From contig NW_002060960.1 of the NCBI RefSeq assembly GCF_000150275.1, forward strand, positions 429,557-493,556: a stretch of 64,000 nt of DNA, written 5' to 3'. Each line of letters starts with the position of its first letter. Within the stretch, counting starts at the first letter, position 1. The notes under the pieces were generated by a model. The model did not search any database. It had not been told where the DNA came from and saw only the letters and a list, made by a program, of their open reading frames with translations. Positions 1 to 14,335 of the stretch are shown here, piece after piece. A program made the position numbers and the translations under genes. Source of the stretch: Trichoplax adhaerens (lineage: Eukaryota > Placozoa > Uniplacotomia > Trichoplacea > Trichoplacidae).

Positions 1-1794
1 AAAAAATTTGTAGAAAATCGCAAGAAAAGTTCCAAAACCTGGGCATTTATGCTTACTGGTGAGCCGACAAGAGTGGTTTTCGGTAAGTTGATCAATCCAC
101 TGCAATAGGCTGTAGACGTGTTGATAGTCATCCTTGATAATCCTTTCCAATAGCCATCGCTATCGTCAAGAGTCCAACAAATTATACAGGAGTCATCCAT
201 TTCCCGGACACTTGATTTTACTAAATTGTTGGCAGAATAGTTTACATTATACTGCAGATACAGTACAGTACACTGGTTTTATTATTATTATCATTTCTTA
301 CTATTCAATTTCTCATTTATCTTGATCAAAGACAAGTTCAAGCTATCCATGAATTCTATCCCAATGATAATATAATCCAACATTGAAATATACACTTGAA
401 TCCCATTGATTGTGATCTTGTTAGACAGTGACATTAGAGAAACCAATCTTTCTCCCAATAAACCTGACATCGCATAGCTTAGTTCCGCCTACTACGAATC
501 GAGATCGACTACAATTTCTATCCCCCTACGTGAGTTTACTACAGTATAGAGACGCGACAATATTCGCAGTATCAAGAGACAACAATACAATCGTGTACTA
601 GATTTAATCTTGCACGCGTACAAGTCATCAGCAAGACTTACGATGGATTAGCTTTTAAAAGGAAATAAGTCTAATTTAGTCTTTACACGTCATGCGGCTT
701 TCAAATGAACTATAAATCCAACAGAGAACGGCAAACACGTTGATCGAGTACGCCTATCAACAATATAATATACTGTATGGAATACTACAAAATAGCCCAT
801 AAATAATAAAATCTTCAAATAGGAATCAAGTAAAGTAGTACGCGCTTGTTCTTTCCATTTGCTTGTTCAACTGCTTTCTTCACAACTACCACTACTCTCA
901 GCCCATTTCAATTGCCAATACTCTATTGTGGATATAACTGTGGTTATGTATTTTTCTCGTAGAAAAGGACTCTCTGGATGTTTGGGTTAATGGAGAGAAA
1001 TTAAACACAGCGGTAGGACGATGCATCAATAGTCAATATAAATATAAATAAAAGGATATTACATATCAAATGCACCATTATGTTTTTATTTGTTATCAAT
1101 TACTCGCAATAATTACCAATGGATGTAATCTCTCTCTTTCGAATATATATATTTATATATGCATTGAAAATGTTCAATATCCAACATCGGCTAGTACAGT
1201 ACTGCATTAGCTCGTCGATAAGCCGTGTTGTGATAATGACAACAGTAATACTAGCAGCTGAAGAACAACAATACGTTACTCTAGTAGTTAATACATATAG
1301 ATAAAGCTGTAAAATTAAATTATAATGGATGATTATGCTAAGTATTACGTAGCGTTGTAAGATTAATGATGCTCTTCCTATCCTTCTCATCTGTCTAAAA
1401 GTAAGCCTACGATCGATACCATGACAACTTTTTATTAGGCTACCTTACTATCTTGGTCGACGATCCTATTTTCTTACCGCAACACGCTAGCTTGATTTCA
1501 AAATTGTACATCTTCAGACTCAATGTCTAGTGAGATAGATATTCAATTAAATCATAGAAACTCTTTTTCTTTTTTTTTTTTCAATGATGACAATAAAATA
1601 ATTAATTGCAATTCTCTCCAATAATATTCAATCTTTTGTACAAACAGGGAGAATTTGTTGAAGACGGTACAGAGACACATTTTACATATCGAAATCATAA
1701 CTGCTACATAAAAGCGATAAGTTCCGGTAAAAAGAGGGACGGAATTATTCATGCTCTAATCGTAGATGGCGAAGAAATTCCAAGCGAAGATTGA
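1..1794 (+). CDS. FAIM: Fas apoptotic inhibitory molecule (FAIM), 3' part
   Basis: Three exons are visible: <1-82, 963-1012 and 1648-1794, the last ending in TGA. They encode the C-terminal 92 residues. The introns (83-962 and 1013-1647) have GT-AG ends, and the phases fit: a Glu codon is split g/aa over the first junction and the second junction is phase 0. The segments SKTWAFMLTGEPTRVVF, DVWVNGEKLNTA, GEFVEDGTETHF and CYIKAISSGKK follow animal FAIM1 in order without gaps. FAIM is a small soluble all-beta cytosolic protein linked to protection from death-receptor killing and to protein homeostasis; that role is family knowledge. The N-terminal half lies off the left edge. AATAAA overlaps the stop codon at 1794-1799. 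The 50-base middle exon is easy for gene finders to miss. Confidence 0.93.
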
Positions 1795-2911
1795 ATAAAG
1801 CATTTCTCATATTAAACCAGGTCAAAACACGATAAAACAAAGCATCGTATTTGCTTAGATTTAATTTGCTATTATTTTGATGGATTGTATGCTCATTGCG
1901 ATCTCAAATGGCGATTACCCACCCTATCGATCTTGTCGATACCATCTAACTTTAATCAATTTTAATTTCACTTTCAAAATCGAAATGGATACAAGTTTAA
2001 TACAACGGTACGTTAGTATATTATCGCTTAGAATTGAGAACTGAAAAAATCCTAAAATTTTAACCCACTTGCTTTTATTTTATCTTTAATCTTTGGTCCT
2101 TATCTAATTTTTGTCATATTGTTGTCGACTGATTGCTAAATAAGACTAATTTCTTTTGTACTGTAATACTTAATTAAAGGCAATGTACTATATAGTAGAT
2201 AATGTGGTCGTTTTTAACTTTGAATTGAAATCGTTCTGCTTTCCAAATTAACTTGCAGGTTTTTTGCTTATGTAGCTCATTCAATTCTTGCACACGCAAG
2301 AGTTATTTCCATCTTATTAAGTTAATAAACATGCGTGAAATTCCAACTAGACTTGTCGGTACAATGACACAGCTTTGCAAATACTATTGCGTATTGCCTT
2401 AAGGTTATGTCGGCTGTAAGCTCTTTAGTAGTTGATAAACAAAATTGCACCTTTCCTAAGATTGTAAATTTTTCTTTGATTATATAAATTATTGCTAAAG
2501 CTTGGCGTTAACCTACCTCGTATTGAAGCATACTAGGGCTAATAACTGAAAATTAAAATCATATTTTAATCAGAAGCATTGATTCTTTTGATCACGTACG
2601 GATGCAGCAGTTTTATAAACATTTTACATGGTTAACAAGATCCAACCTAGGATAGGAGCTATTCTTTGATTACATACAAGAATTAAAAATAAATTAAATC
2701 TTAACATTTCCACTCAGTGTAATTTATAAATTCTTGCATTATGATCGATCAAGAGTGCTTAACACTGGGCCACAAGCTGTCCCAATAGCTACAACTCTAA
2801 ATACTTTACATTCCTCCTTTTACAACTACTATAGACATATTTATAAGGGTAAAAAATATACAAAGTAAAATATACTAGTAATGACATAAAATGATTTAGT
2901 TAGTAATGAAG
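1795..2911. other. Intergenic region between two convergent genes
   Basis: This AT-rich stretch separates the FAIM stop from the stop of the minus-strand GPATCH8-like gene. Both 3' untranslated regions must lie here. I see no coding exon, structural RNA gene or clear repeat. Confidence 0.6.
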
Positions 2912-5612
<2,701 letters not shown>

Positions 5613-7482
5613 CTTTTTAGCCAATTTGTAGATGTGTTTTGAAATCCACGATGGAGTTCAAATTCGTAATAAGGTAATAAAGAGAATAATTTCTTAAGTG
5701 ATTTAGGCTTAATAGTACATGCTATAAGTAATTTTACCTACGACGATATATTTCAGTTGTATGAGTAGGTCTCGTAACAACTTGCTACTACACGTTGCAG
5801 TATAATATACGCAATTATACAATATAATTACATTTAAGCCTAATCGATAGTCTATTGCTTTCTAATAGCAAGATGAGTTGTCGTTATCATTTCTTTTCTA
5901 TAAATAATTAGTCTATGAAGCTTTCTGTCATAAATGAATAAATGAATTTTCAAAGCTTAAATTATAAGGGGAGAAAAAACATTAATCAGGAGCTGTTATT
6001 GCTGGATTGGAGACTGCTTATATACTGTAGCTCTCCATCCGTTACTAAATTGGTTTGGTTGAATTAGTAGCATTAACTCCGTCTTACATAACTTAATTGT
6101 CTGTCCTAGCAGCATTTGAAAGAAAGAGTACACTGCTATGCTGTGTACTAGATTTGTTGGCGACAGTTTAAAATTGTTCAACTGCACATGCTGTACAAGT
6201 CCATCGCTGGAAAATAGACACTGTGAGTACTCGTTGTACACTACAGCTGCATCAACGTATATTGTCATCTATGAAGCAAGTAAGTTAAGTTATTGATGTC
6301 TCCAATAGCAAATTACGACTGGGCAGGATAACAATTTCTACTTTACTACGATTTGAAATCGACTTTAGATCCTTTCTTTCTACCAATTTTATTCGTTTCC
6401 AGGTCTCTGTTTACTAAGCATTACGGATCGACAGAATGGATGTTTAAACAGTAGAAAAAATGGATGATTAAGGTGTCTATTTTTGGTTAGCATGGAGTAA
6501 TAAGAAGAGTATTGTATTAGACTGTAATGAGATTGAACTTCTGCATGTTTCTTGAATGCTATTAAGGAGAGAAATGGCATTCCGATAGTTTGATCGCTGC
6601 ATTACTGAACAACACTAAACTTGACTTATTCCACTTACTCTTCATCGCAAGCACTTTCTACCAGTCACTGCACAACAGCATCAAAGCAATGAAGGTTCGA
6701 TTTAGCATCGCCATGTCATTGACAATGGCAACTATGTGGTTAAAATACAGTCTAACCTCTATCAAAGCAATGCTTATATCCTATTTGATTAAGATCATTC
6801 GCCAAATATTCAACATACCTGTATTTCGCGAACTTCGCTGAAACGTAAAAATTTACCATCTGCCTCCATTGTCCAAATGTCCACTTTCGAGTTGATAAGG
6901 TACTAAAAACATCAGAAATTCACTTCATAACCTGCAATGGATTCACTAATGTCCACCTTGAAAAGATTTTCTATATTTTACAGTCAATTTAGTGTTAGTA
7001 GTGACTAGTTGAAGATTTTCTGCTGGTAGAAAATGGCTGCAAAGCGATTTTGCTATGGAATCATTTCAAATACTGATGAAAATAATGGCTGAGCTGATTG
7101 CTGAATGCATTGCTCGCCACGAGCTTTGCTTCCTAGTCATTACTATTAGGCGTAACTCATGTTTGCGTAGCTATCTTGTGCCTGGATCCCAGGAGCATCG
7201 TCCGCATGTCCCGTCCATCCAGTACGAGCCACTCCCGCTACAGCTCATTCTATTTTAGAGGCCCTTCGAGATCAGTTGCTATGGGCCATCGAGGTGAAAA
7301 TAAAACTTTGCCTCTATGCTTTATTTTTATTGCAAGATGATGTACTTATTAATTGGTCAAAATCATGCCTTTGGCATCCATTTTGTACAATTGCACTATC
7401 CAATGGTAGAAACGTCAGACCTCTGTGCTACCTAGCTTGCAATGTACTCAATCGATCAGTAGAGCAGGCAAATATCGAACAC
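5613..7482. other. Stretch with no recognised gene
   Basis: Several open frames of 60 to 90 codons occur on both strands (for example 5996-6268 minus and 6590-6841 plus), but none shows a known family or splice-consistent continuation. The undetected first exon of the GPATCH8-like gene could lie at the left end. A 19-base motif at about 5696-5714 recurs at about 8037-8055 inside a local insertion, which suggests a dispersed repeat. Confidence 0.5.
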
Positions 7483-7722
7483 AGTTCGATTCAGATGATT
7501 GCTTGGATACACGGTAGTACTCTCCTAACTTCACGTAAAGGAGAGATGATGAATAATTGCCAAATGGAACAGAAATGCTATTTGCAAAACGATTTTATCA
7601 CATTATGCTGCGAACTGATATTTCACTACTTTAACAAAGTAGCCAAGGCAAGAAATAATGCAATCAATTCAAATAAGTCAGTCCAAGCGGTAAATTCGAG
7701 CAAAGAAATTGTGGTAAACTAA
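7276..7722 (+). other. Open reading frame of 148 codons, coding status doubtful
   Basis: The frame is cysteine- and asparagine-rich and resembles no family I know. Its 3' half is copied in tandem just downstream, where the copy is interrupted by an insertion, so the region evolves by duplication. No supporting splice sites were identified. It could be a lineage-specific gene, a pseudogene or chance. Confidence 0.2.
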
Positions 7723-8296
7723 TTTAGTCATTAGATGAAGTAGAGGAGAGTTTTAGACGAAGTTCGATTCAGATTATTGCTTGGATATACGGTAGTACTC
7801 TCCTAACTTCAGGTAAAGGAGAGATGATGAATAGCTGCCAAATGGGACAGAAATACTATTTGCAAAACGATTTTATCACATCATGCTGCGAACTGATATT
7901 GTGCAAGTGTACATTCATGAATTATTATCATTCATCTACACTTAGATCATTCTAATAATATATAACATATATACTTATATTCCTTATTGATTCAATTTTA
8001 TAGTTGATAGTAAATACGAGTAATTCAACACTCGCTAAGTGATTTAGGCTTAATACTACTACATACATTCATGAATTATTATCACTCATCTACACTTAGA
8101 TCATTCTAATTATATATATATTTAATGCTTTATTGATTTAATTTTATAATTGATAGTAAACACGAGTAATTCAATACTCACTACTTTAACAAAGTAGACA
8201 AGGCTAGAAATAATGCAATCGATTCAAATAAGTCAGTCCAAGCGGTAAGTTCAAGCAAAGACACTGCAGTAAACCAATTTAGTTATTCGATGAGGT
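7483..8296 (+). repeat. Tandem duplication with a nested insertion in copy 2
   Basis: Copy 1 (about 7483-7745) and copy 2 (from about 7761) run in parallel at a 278-base offset until position 7900. Copy 2 is then broken by about 277 bases and resumes at 8178 with TCACTACTTTAAC, exactly where copy 1 continues at 7622. Copy 1 therefore represents the uninterrupted site. Confidence 0.8.
7901..8177. repeat. Insertion made of two direct repeats
   Basis: The inserted block holds two related units starting at 7911 and 8065. They share ACATTCATGAATTATTATCA, the CATCTACACTTAGATCATTC segment and the GATAGTAAA(T/C)ACGAGTAATTC segment. It is too short for an autonomous element and has no open frame. A short non-autonomous mobile element inserted twice, or once and then duplicated, is possible. 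Confidence 0.6.
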
Positions 8297-8494
8297 AGAG
8301 GATTTTTATATGTAGATCAATCAATCAATACTAAAATGTTAGAGTACTGAAAACTAACATAAGGCTTTGGAACACTACTACTGTACTAGTTAAGCGTATT
8401 TCAACTCCAAGCAGAAATGTGAATGAATTCAACAAATGAATAGTAATATCCACAAATCACGGATTAATTTAGCATTCGTCGACGATGTATCAAG

Positions 8495-9790
8495 TCAACT
8501 AAAATACTTTGGTATGATTTCAAAGCCCAATTGATACAATTGTCGAGCAAGTAAATTGCAATCAGTTTCTCTTATTAGTTGACTCAAGTTGATAGTAATC
8601 GAGACTTCGTTTTTTTTATGGATTTCTTGAAATTCGCCAGTGGCCTCGTCAATATTTATATATTCTAAAACATTGACAACTTTGACCACAGTGGCTGTTC
8701 GAAAATCGTCCACTAATAACGGTGCATTCTTGGAGAATTTGTATATCTTTGACTTTTTATGTCTGACATTGGGAACAAGGTGGACATATTCTTTACCAAC
8801 AACAACAGCCCCGGTATGAACGTTTCGCCTTATTACGGGTGCTTTTCCTTGCATGAATTGCTGCATTTTCGATGAAAATTCATTTTGACATGTAGTAATG
8901 GTATTGGAAAGACAAATTCGAACATCCAAGTCATCAGGAAAGTTTTTAATGTCAATGTTGCAATATCTTCCCTCTTCCCTACTCAACACTAACTCCATCT
9001 GCCTATTATAATCGACATAAAAGTGATCTTGGAACTGAGCCGTTGCTATCGAGACTCTAAAAGTTTCATCTTCACTATCCAAAATGAATAAATTGTCGTC
9101 TCTATTTTCATCCTCATTGTCACAAAGTTTGTCAAAGATTGGATAAAATCCAGTGGAAAGGTAATACGGTACATGACAACTGCGGGAGCGTAAAGGATTT
9201 TTAAGAGATAGAAAATAATCTTTAAATTGAGTCACTGGCATTTGATCAACAAATGGATTCAACCTTGTTATATAGCTGTATCCAAATCGAATAGTAGCGT
9301 TGAGATTTTCAAATTTAGATTGATCAACACAGGGCACCATAACCTGATCTATCCAATATTGTATTACCTTTGCCAACTCTTCAATGTCTTGATCATCATT
9401 GCGTGCATCAGGGCTCTCCGATAAACAAGCTACATAACGCGGATTATTGATCTCGCCATCTCGACGATAGGAATTATGTTGATGATTTTGAAATTCCACT
9501 ATTTGATTACTATCGTGAGAGCCACGTAAAAGGCAAAATTTAAGAAATGGAATCTCTTGTGAAGATGATTCGATATTTTCTTGTCTGTGGTGTGAAGTTT
9601 TATTACCATACACCCGATTTTGATTCGGATCATTTCTGTAATTTTGTTGATTTCGACGATCGCGTCGATGCTTTCCTTTCGATGAAGGATAATTATTTGA
9701 CGGTCGCAATGCTGGATTCTTCATATTACATAAAAACTGATTAAGAAAGTCTTCGAAGGAAACATCATCGCTTTCTCGACTGGAAGCCAT
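8495..9790 (-). CDS. Intronless 431-residue protein of unknown function
   Basis: A single uninterrupted frame runs from ATG at 9790 to TAA at 8495. Residues about 30-75 are hydrophilic and rich in Arg, Asn, Gln and Lys (KGKHRRDRRNQQNYRND), like disordered RNA-binding tails. The rest looks like a folded mixed alpha/beta domain with segments such as ATIRFGYSYITRLNPF and FPDDLDVRICLSNTI. No signal peptide, membrane helix or known catalytic motif is visible. I do not recognise the family. The length, balanced composition and absence of frame breaks in AT-rich DNA argue for a real gene. It is flanked by repeat-rich sequence on both sides. Confidence 0.75.
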   Translation of the reverse strand: MASSRESDDVSFEDFLNQFLCNMKNPALRPSNNYPSSKGKHRRDRRNQQNYRNDPNQNRVYGNKTSHHRQENIESSSQEIPFLKFCLLRGSHDSNQIVEFQNHQHNSYRRDGEINNPRYVACLSESPDARNDDQDIEELAKVIQYWIDQVMVPCVDQSKFENLNATIRFGYSYITRLNPFVDQMPVTQFKDYFLSLKNPLRSRSCHVPYYLSTGFYPIFDKLCDNEDENRDDNLFILDSEDETFRVSIATAQFQDHFYVDYNRQMELVLSREEGRYCNIDIKNFPDDLDVRICLSNTITTCQNEFSSKMQQFMQGKAPVIRRNVHTGAVVVGKEYVHLVPNVRHKKSKIYKFSKNAPLLVDDFRTATVVKVVNVLEYINIDEATGEFQEIHKKNEVSITINLSQLIRETDCNLLARQLYQLGFEIIPKYFS

Positions 9791-12004
9791 TTTTTATTAG
9801 TTGGATGTTCGATTGACAATCCGAATAAAATTGCTGACGACTGCTATTTACTGTAAGTACTATAATTCAAGCTTTAGGCGTGGCAATCAATAAATTGCTC
9901 TATTTAACTCTATAGTGCAGACCTGATGTATCGAAAGTAAATTTGCATACAGTGATTGTGTTGGATCTTGAGGTAAACTAGTGATACTTTTCATAAAATG
10001 CAGCTCTCGCTTTGCTACAAATTAATTGACTTTATTGAAGGTTACACTGCACTGTATATACATTGGTAGAGTAATTGAATGATGGTGTAAAGCAATGGCC
10101 AAGAGGTCTTAAGACTTTCCTTTTTATCAGATTCTAGCTGTAATAGTAACGGATCGCTTTGCCACTTAGCTTCATCGTTCTATACATATATTGAAGTTTC
10201 TAAATTCCTAGACATAACACAGACAAGCATTTTGATAACATAACATGTTGATAATTGGCAATTTAGGATTATTATAACTTATAACTGATCTATTATAATT
10301 ATTATTATCAGACATGACATTGCACTACGGTTCGGACTTAGTGTATTAGTGTAACGATATATATATTTTCATGATTATTCGCGACAGCGATGATGGTGTT
10401 AAACTAGACGTATATATGTATAATTCTGATGTAATCTTTCATCTAGCAAAATGATACGTTGATAATTTATCCCTTTAACCTTTGCAACGCTTAGTGCTAT
10501 CCTTAAAGATGATATTATCGATTAGTGTTATTTCGTATGAAAGTAATGAAACTGCACGCACTATCTCAACGAATAGTCAATGTCATCATTAATTAAGGGC
10601 TATTAATATACTTAATTTAATATACTATTTGCTAAATTAAATTACATTAGATTAGATGATATATATACCACTACAGTTTTAATCACATAGTCAATATCAT
10701 CATTAGTTAACGGCTATTAATATACTAAATTAAATTACATTAGACTAGATGATCTACAGTAAGAAAGCTTTCGGAAGGTTGAGAGTTTGGCATTAGTCGC
10801 AATAAAGTCAATAGAATAGTTAACGGAAGAGTAATTTTTATTGAGCTAGTGTAAGAGAATAAACGTGTAAGATTATCGTGCGAGTAATGACGTGACTAGT
10901 CGAATAACTATAGTAGTGTAGAATAGGTAAAGCGTGCAAGCTTACCGTCTAACTACCAGAACTAACTCATGAGATAGGCGAAAGAAGATAGCTTTTATAA
11001 TGTTAAGAGCACAGCAAGAGGAAATTACTTCTAGACACGGATGATTCATAATAATACGTTACTTCTACGTAAGGGTAATGCTACGGTATAATCTAGCTAG
11101 AGTCTAAGTGATTTTCACAAAGTCAATTGTTAAATATAAGTAAAGCATATTTAGAGTTATGTTGCAGTTTAGTGGAAATTCACGTTTCACTAAAAATGGA
11201 CTACACCGTATTTAGAAGTAAACACTACACAGTAGATACCACTACGGCTTTAACCACATAGTCAATATCATCATTAGTTAAGCGTTATTAATGTACTATT
11301 TGCTAAGTTAAACTAAATTAGATTAGGTAGCATACAGTATATACCACTAGTTTTAACCGCATAGTCAATGTTATCATTAGGGAAGGGCAATTAATATATT
11401 ATTAGCTACATTCGATTACATGAGATTAGATGATCTGCATACGACTGCAGTTTTAACACCAACGCTATTCACCGATTCACTTTGACGAAAACAAGTCTGT
11501 CTATTCGCGAAATCACTGGATTTCGTACTTGCACAGTAACAGTACCATTGATGATCATGAATCCAAGTTTGGATCCATGTTTAATCTGGTAGAATGTCAT
11601 GATTAGCAAAAATTTATCGATTAATCCGGCTGATTTCACTCAATGATTAGAAGCGATTTTATTTTATTTTAATTAATTTATGTATACGACTATAGTTTTA
11701 ACACCGTTGCCGATATTCACCGATTCGCTGGACGAAAACAAGTCTGTCTACAATTCATAAAATGAAACACTTCTCTTTCAAGTTGAAGTACAACTAAGGA
11801 CTACTAGAAATAGTCCTTGGTAAAATACGCTATTTATTTCAACCATGCTACTCTCTGCTTACGCTGCTAATCATCCATTTGTCTTTATAAAACATGGTCG
11901 CCACTGAATTAGATTCATTATTAACGTAGAATTGCTCACAAAGTCAATTTACGGCTATGCTTCTGTAATATTTGTTATCCCTAGGCTATTCTGAACTACT
12001 GATT
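9791..12004. other. Repeat-bearing intergenic region
   Basis: No coding exon is recognised. The stretch holds the 5' flank of the 431-residue gene and four copies of a repeat of about 110 bases, listed separately. Part of one flank (GACGAAAACAAGTCTGTCTA) occurs at about 11484-11503 and again at about 11733-11752, so there is a further duplicated segment. Confidence 0.6.
10573..11480 (+). repeat. Four copies of a repeat of about 103-114 bases
   Basis: Units start with ATAGTCAATRTCATCATTA at about 10573, 10687, 11258 and 11361 and continue with a TATTAATATACT-like segment and an ATTAGATGATC-like segment. Spacing is 114 bases in the first pair and 103 in the second, with unrelated sequence between the pairs. 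Function is unknown. Confidence 0.7.
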
Positions 12005-12420
12005 CACAGTAAAGCTGAGACGGGGTGGGGGGGGGGGTACTTTAGAATAAGAGTAACTTTATTACGTACATAAAAAGGTTCTAGAATATTAGCAATAAAA
12101 AGGCTATAGCTAGTAGTAAAATGTTCGTCTACCAATCTCTACTTGGCAAATCTGGGAGGCTACCTTAGCTCTCTCACTAAGACCTTTTTACCAGCAGCAT
12201 AGGATTCGGGCCCATCTTATTTGTCAACATATTTTCAACCAATCTCGTAACACAATTATTCCCATACGGAGACTATCATTGATTGATATTTTACTATAAA
12301 CTCTGGGCCCAGCTAGCTGCGACTCCTTTTCTTTCCCTTGATTCTTGTTTTGGACTTTCGAAACCAATCAGATTATTCGCCGGGTTCGCAACTTCGCCTC
12401 CCGCTAGGGAATTCTCGACA
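12005..12420 (-). mobile_element. Dispersed repeat copy A (inverted relative to copy B)
   Basis: Read on the minus strand, this matches 24449-24850 over its whole length. Shared landmarks in order are CTAGCGGGAG near the 5' end, CTGATTGG, TATAGTAAAAT, a TATGGGAAT/TGTGGGAAT block, ATGTTGACAAATA, GAGCTAAGG, AATAAAGTTA and a terminal TTACTGTG. The AATAAA near the 3' end and the size fit a solo long terminal repeat or a short retroposon. Target duplications were not identified and no protein is encoded. A run of eleven G on the plus strand (12027-12037) is an insertion relative to copy B. Confidence 0.75.
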
Positions 12421-14335
12421 TGTAGTTTGACCAAACTGAACTATCGAGAATTACATCATCGATGTCTTAACACCTCCTCGACATACTGACATAGGCTGTT
12501 CTTAGATCTTGGCTCACTCTACCATCCAAGAGAGTAAACATAGACCTCCCAAGGTCATTTTTAATTAAAATGTTCATTCTCGTACTAGATAAAATTTGAT
12601 ACAAATCACGTATTAATCATGGTAAGGATTAGTCAACCATGTTTGCTTTCTTCTTTCAATCGATAATAATACGCAACTGTACAAAATCAACATTTCTGTT
12701 GCTTAACAAGGTCTTCGTATAGGAGTATTATCCAGTCCGTTTATTTGCTGACAACAAAGTATAGCTCGTCCGTTGACAATTTGTAAACAGCTGAAGATAT
12801 TAGCTAATATTCGAGATCAGGTTATCAATTGAATATTGTATATTTTCCGTTGCTTATCCGAGCGCAGGTCAAAGAAACACGTCCTCGCCCTAGTACAAAT
12901 CTACCAGATACCTTTATTTCTTGTCAACCACTAACGACTAATTCTACTTGCATTTATTCGCATAAATTGCATTTGCAGTATATAAACGGCAGTATATATT
13001 GATCTCAGTTTAGAATCGCTCATGGCTAGCGGAAGAGTGAACACTAAACTAGTCGGCAAAAACACAGACTGAGTGAACAACGTATCGTAAACATTTATAC
13101 CGTATAATCTACTGTAGATCGTATTAGTCAATTCTAACAAGAGGAAAGGCACGCTGTTAACCAATTTCTGCATAAGTACGAGTACAGTCATGATCCCTCT
13201 CTATTCTGTCAAACAAAATTTAAAAATATCCTTTAGCTGAAATAGATGAAAGGGTCTGTACAGACAGTTTGAGCACTCTACTGTGTTTGTTCTTTCTGCT
13301 CCACTTTTTTATATCGTTTGGGTATTGCCATTTCTACCTCACTAGTAATCAGTCATGACATGATAGCACTTGTTTTAAGTGCAGACACAAGCTGAAAGCC
13401 ATTAAATTGAGCCTTACTGTAGTAAATACCGAGATAAATTTAGAATTACAAGACTGAAACTGCGTTTGCCTTATGGAATTCCAAGCCTAGCAATCGACCA
13501 TATTTTATTAGTCAATATAGACAAGCATAAAGCATCAATATGTTGTTGAATATGTTTTAAGTATGGTTCAAGGTGATTATTCTTTTCTATGGATCTCGTG
13601 TTGTCTTTCTTATAATATCGAAAGTGTAAAATACCATGGAATGAATAAATACATTTGCTATAAACGCGTTGTCGGATAATACTAACCGATAGTGTTGCAA
13701 AGTAGCTAGTAGCAAAGTAATCGCTTGCAGACTGTGTTAGCGTGCAAAATCGCATTGCCAGATGAGCTAAATATAACTCTTAAAGTCAACAATTTCCATT
13801 GAAATACAGCAAGCTGCTATGTTATTTTTAGTTAATGCCATATTGCATAGATGAAGTAATGAAGGTATTTAAAATCTTACAAGGCTAGAAAACCTAAAGT
13901 TTTTCCTAGCGTGTCGTAACGTAAATACTGTAAGCATTCCAGGGAATTTAACCACTAAGTATCAACGATTTGAGAGTTCATAAGAGAGAACGACTTAAAA
14001 TAAGTAGTATTTAAATCTTTAAACTATCAATTCTACCTCGTTTGCATTAGTTGCTTCTTTAAAATAAGAAGTATAGCCTTCGAAGGAAAAGATTAACGTT
14101 GTTATTGTCACCAAAAAGCAGCCGGAGTGGTGATAATACTATTTATAAATTCGTTTAACAGTTATCATTATAGTGATTTGTTGACCTACAGATTATCCAG
14201 CCAAATTTAAAGCCTTACGTCTTTATCGAAATAGACAGATTGTCTCTTATTCATTAAGCAATTTAATTCAAAAATTAGATATTACGATTAAAAAGCGCCC
14301 ATTGCTAATACAAAGCTAAAATAATAAAGAAAATT
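12421..14335. other. Intergenic region upstream of the scramblase gene
   Basis: Short open frames occur (for example 12931-13191 and 13471-13755 on the minus strand), but none resembles a known protein. The right end must contain the scramblase promoter and leader; no TATA box stands out. No structural RNA gene seen. Confidence 0.5.

Noticed and set aside
5996-6268. 90-codon minus-strand frame
   Set aside because: No known domain and no in-phase neighbours, although it could hide a diverged exon.
12283-12489. 68-codon open frame on the plus strand
   Set aside because: It overlaps the dispersed repeat in antisense and matches no family.
13471-13755. 94-codon minus-strand frame
   Set aside because: No family resemblance, no splice-consistent neighbours; a frame of this length can arise by chance in AT-rich DNA.
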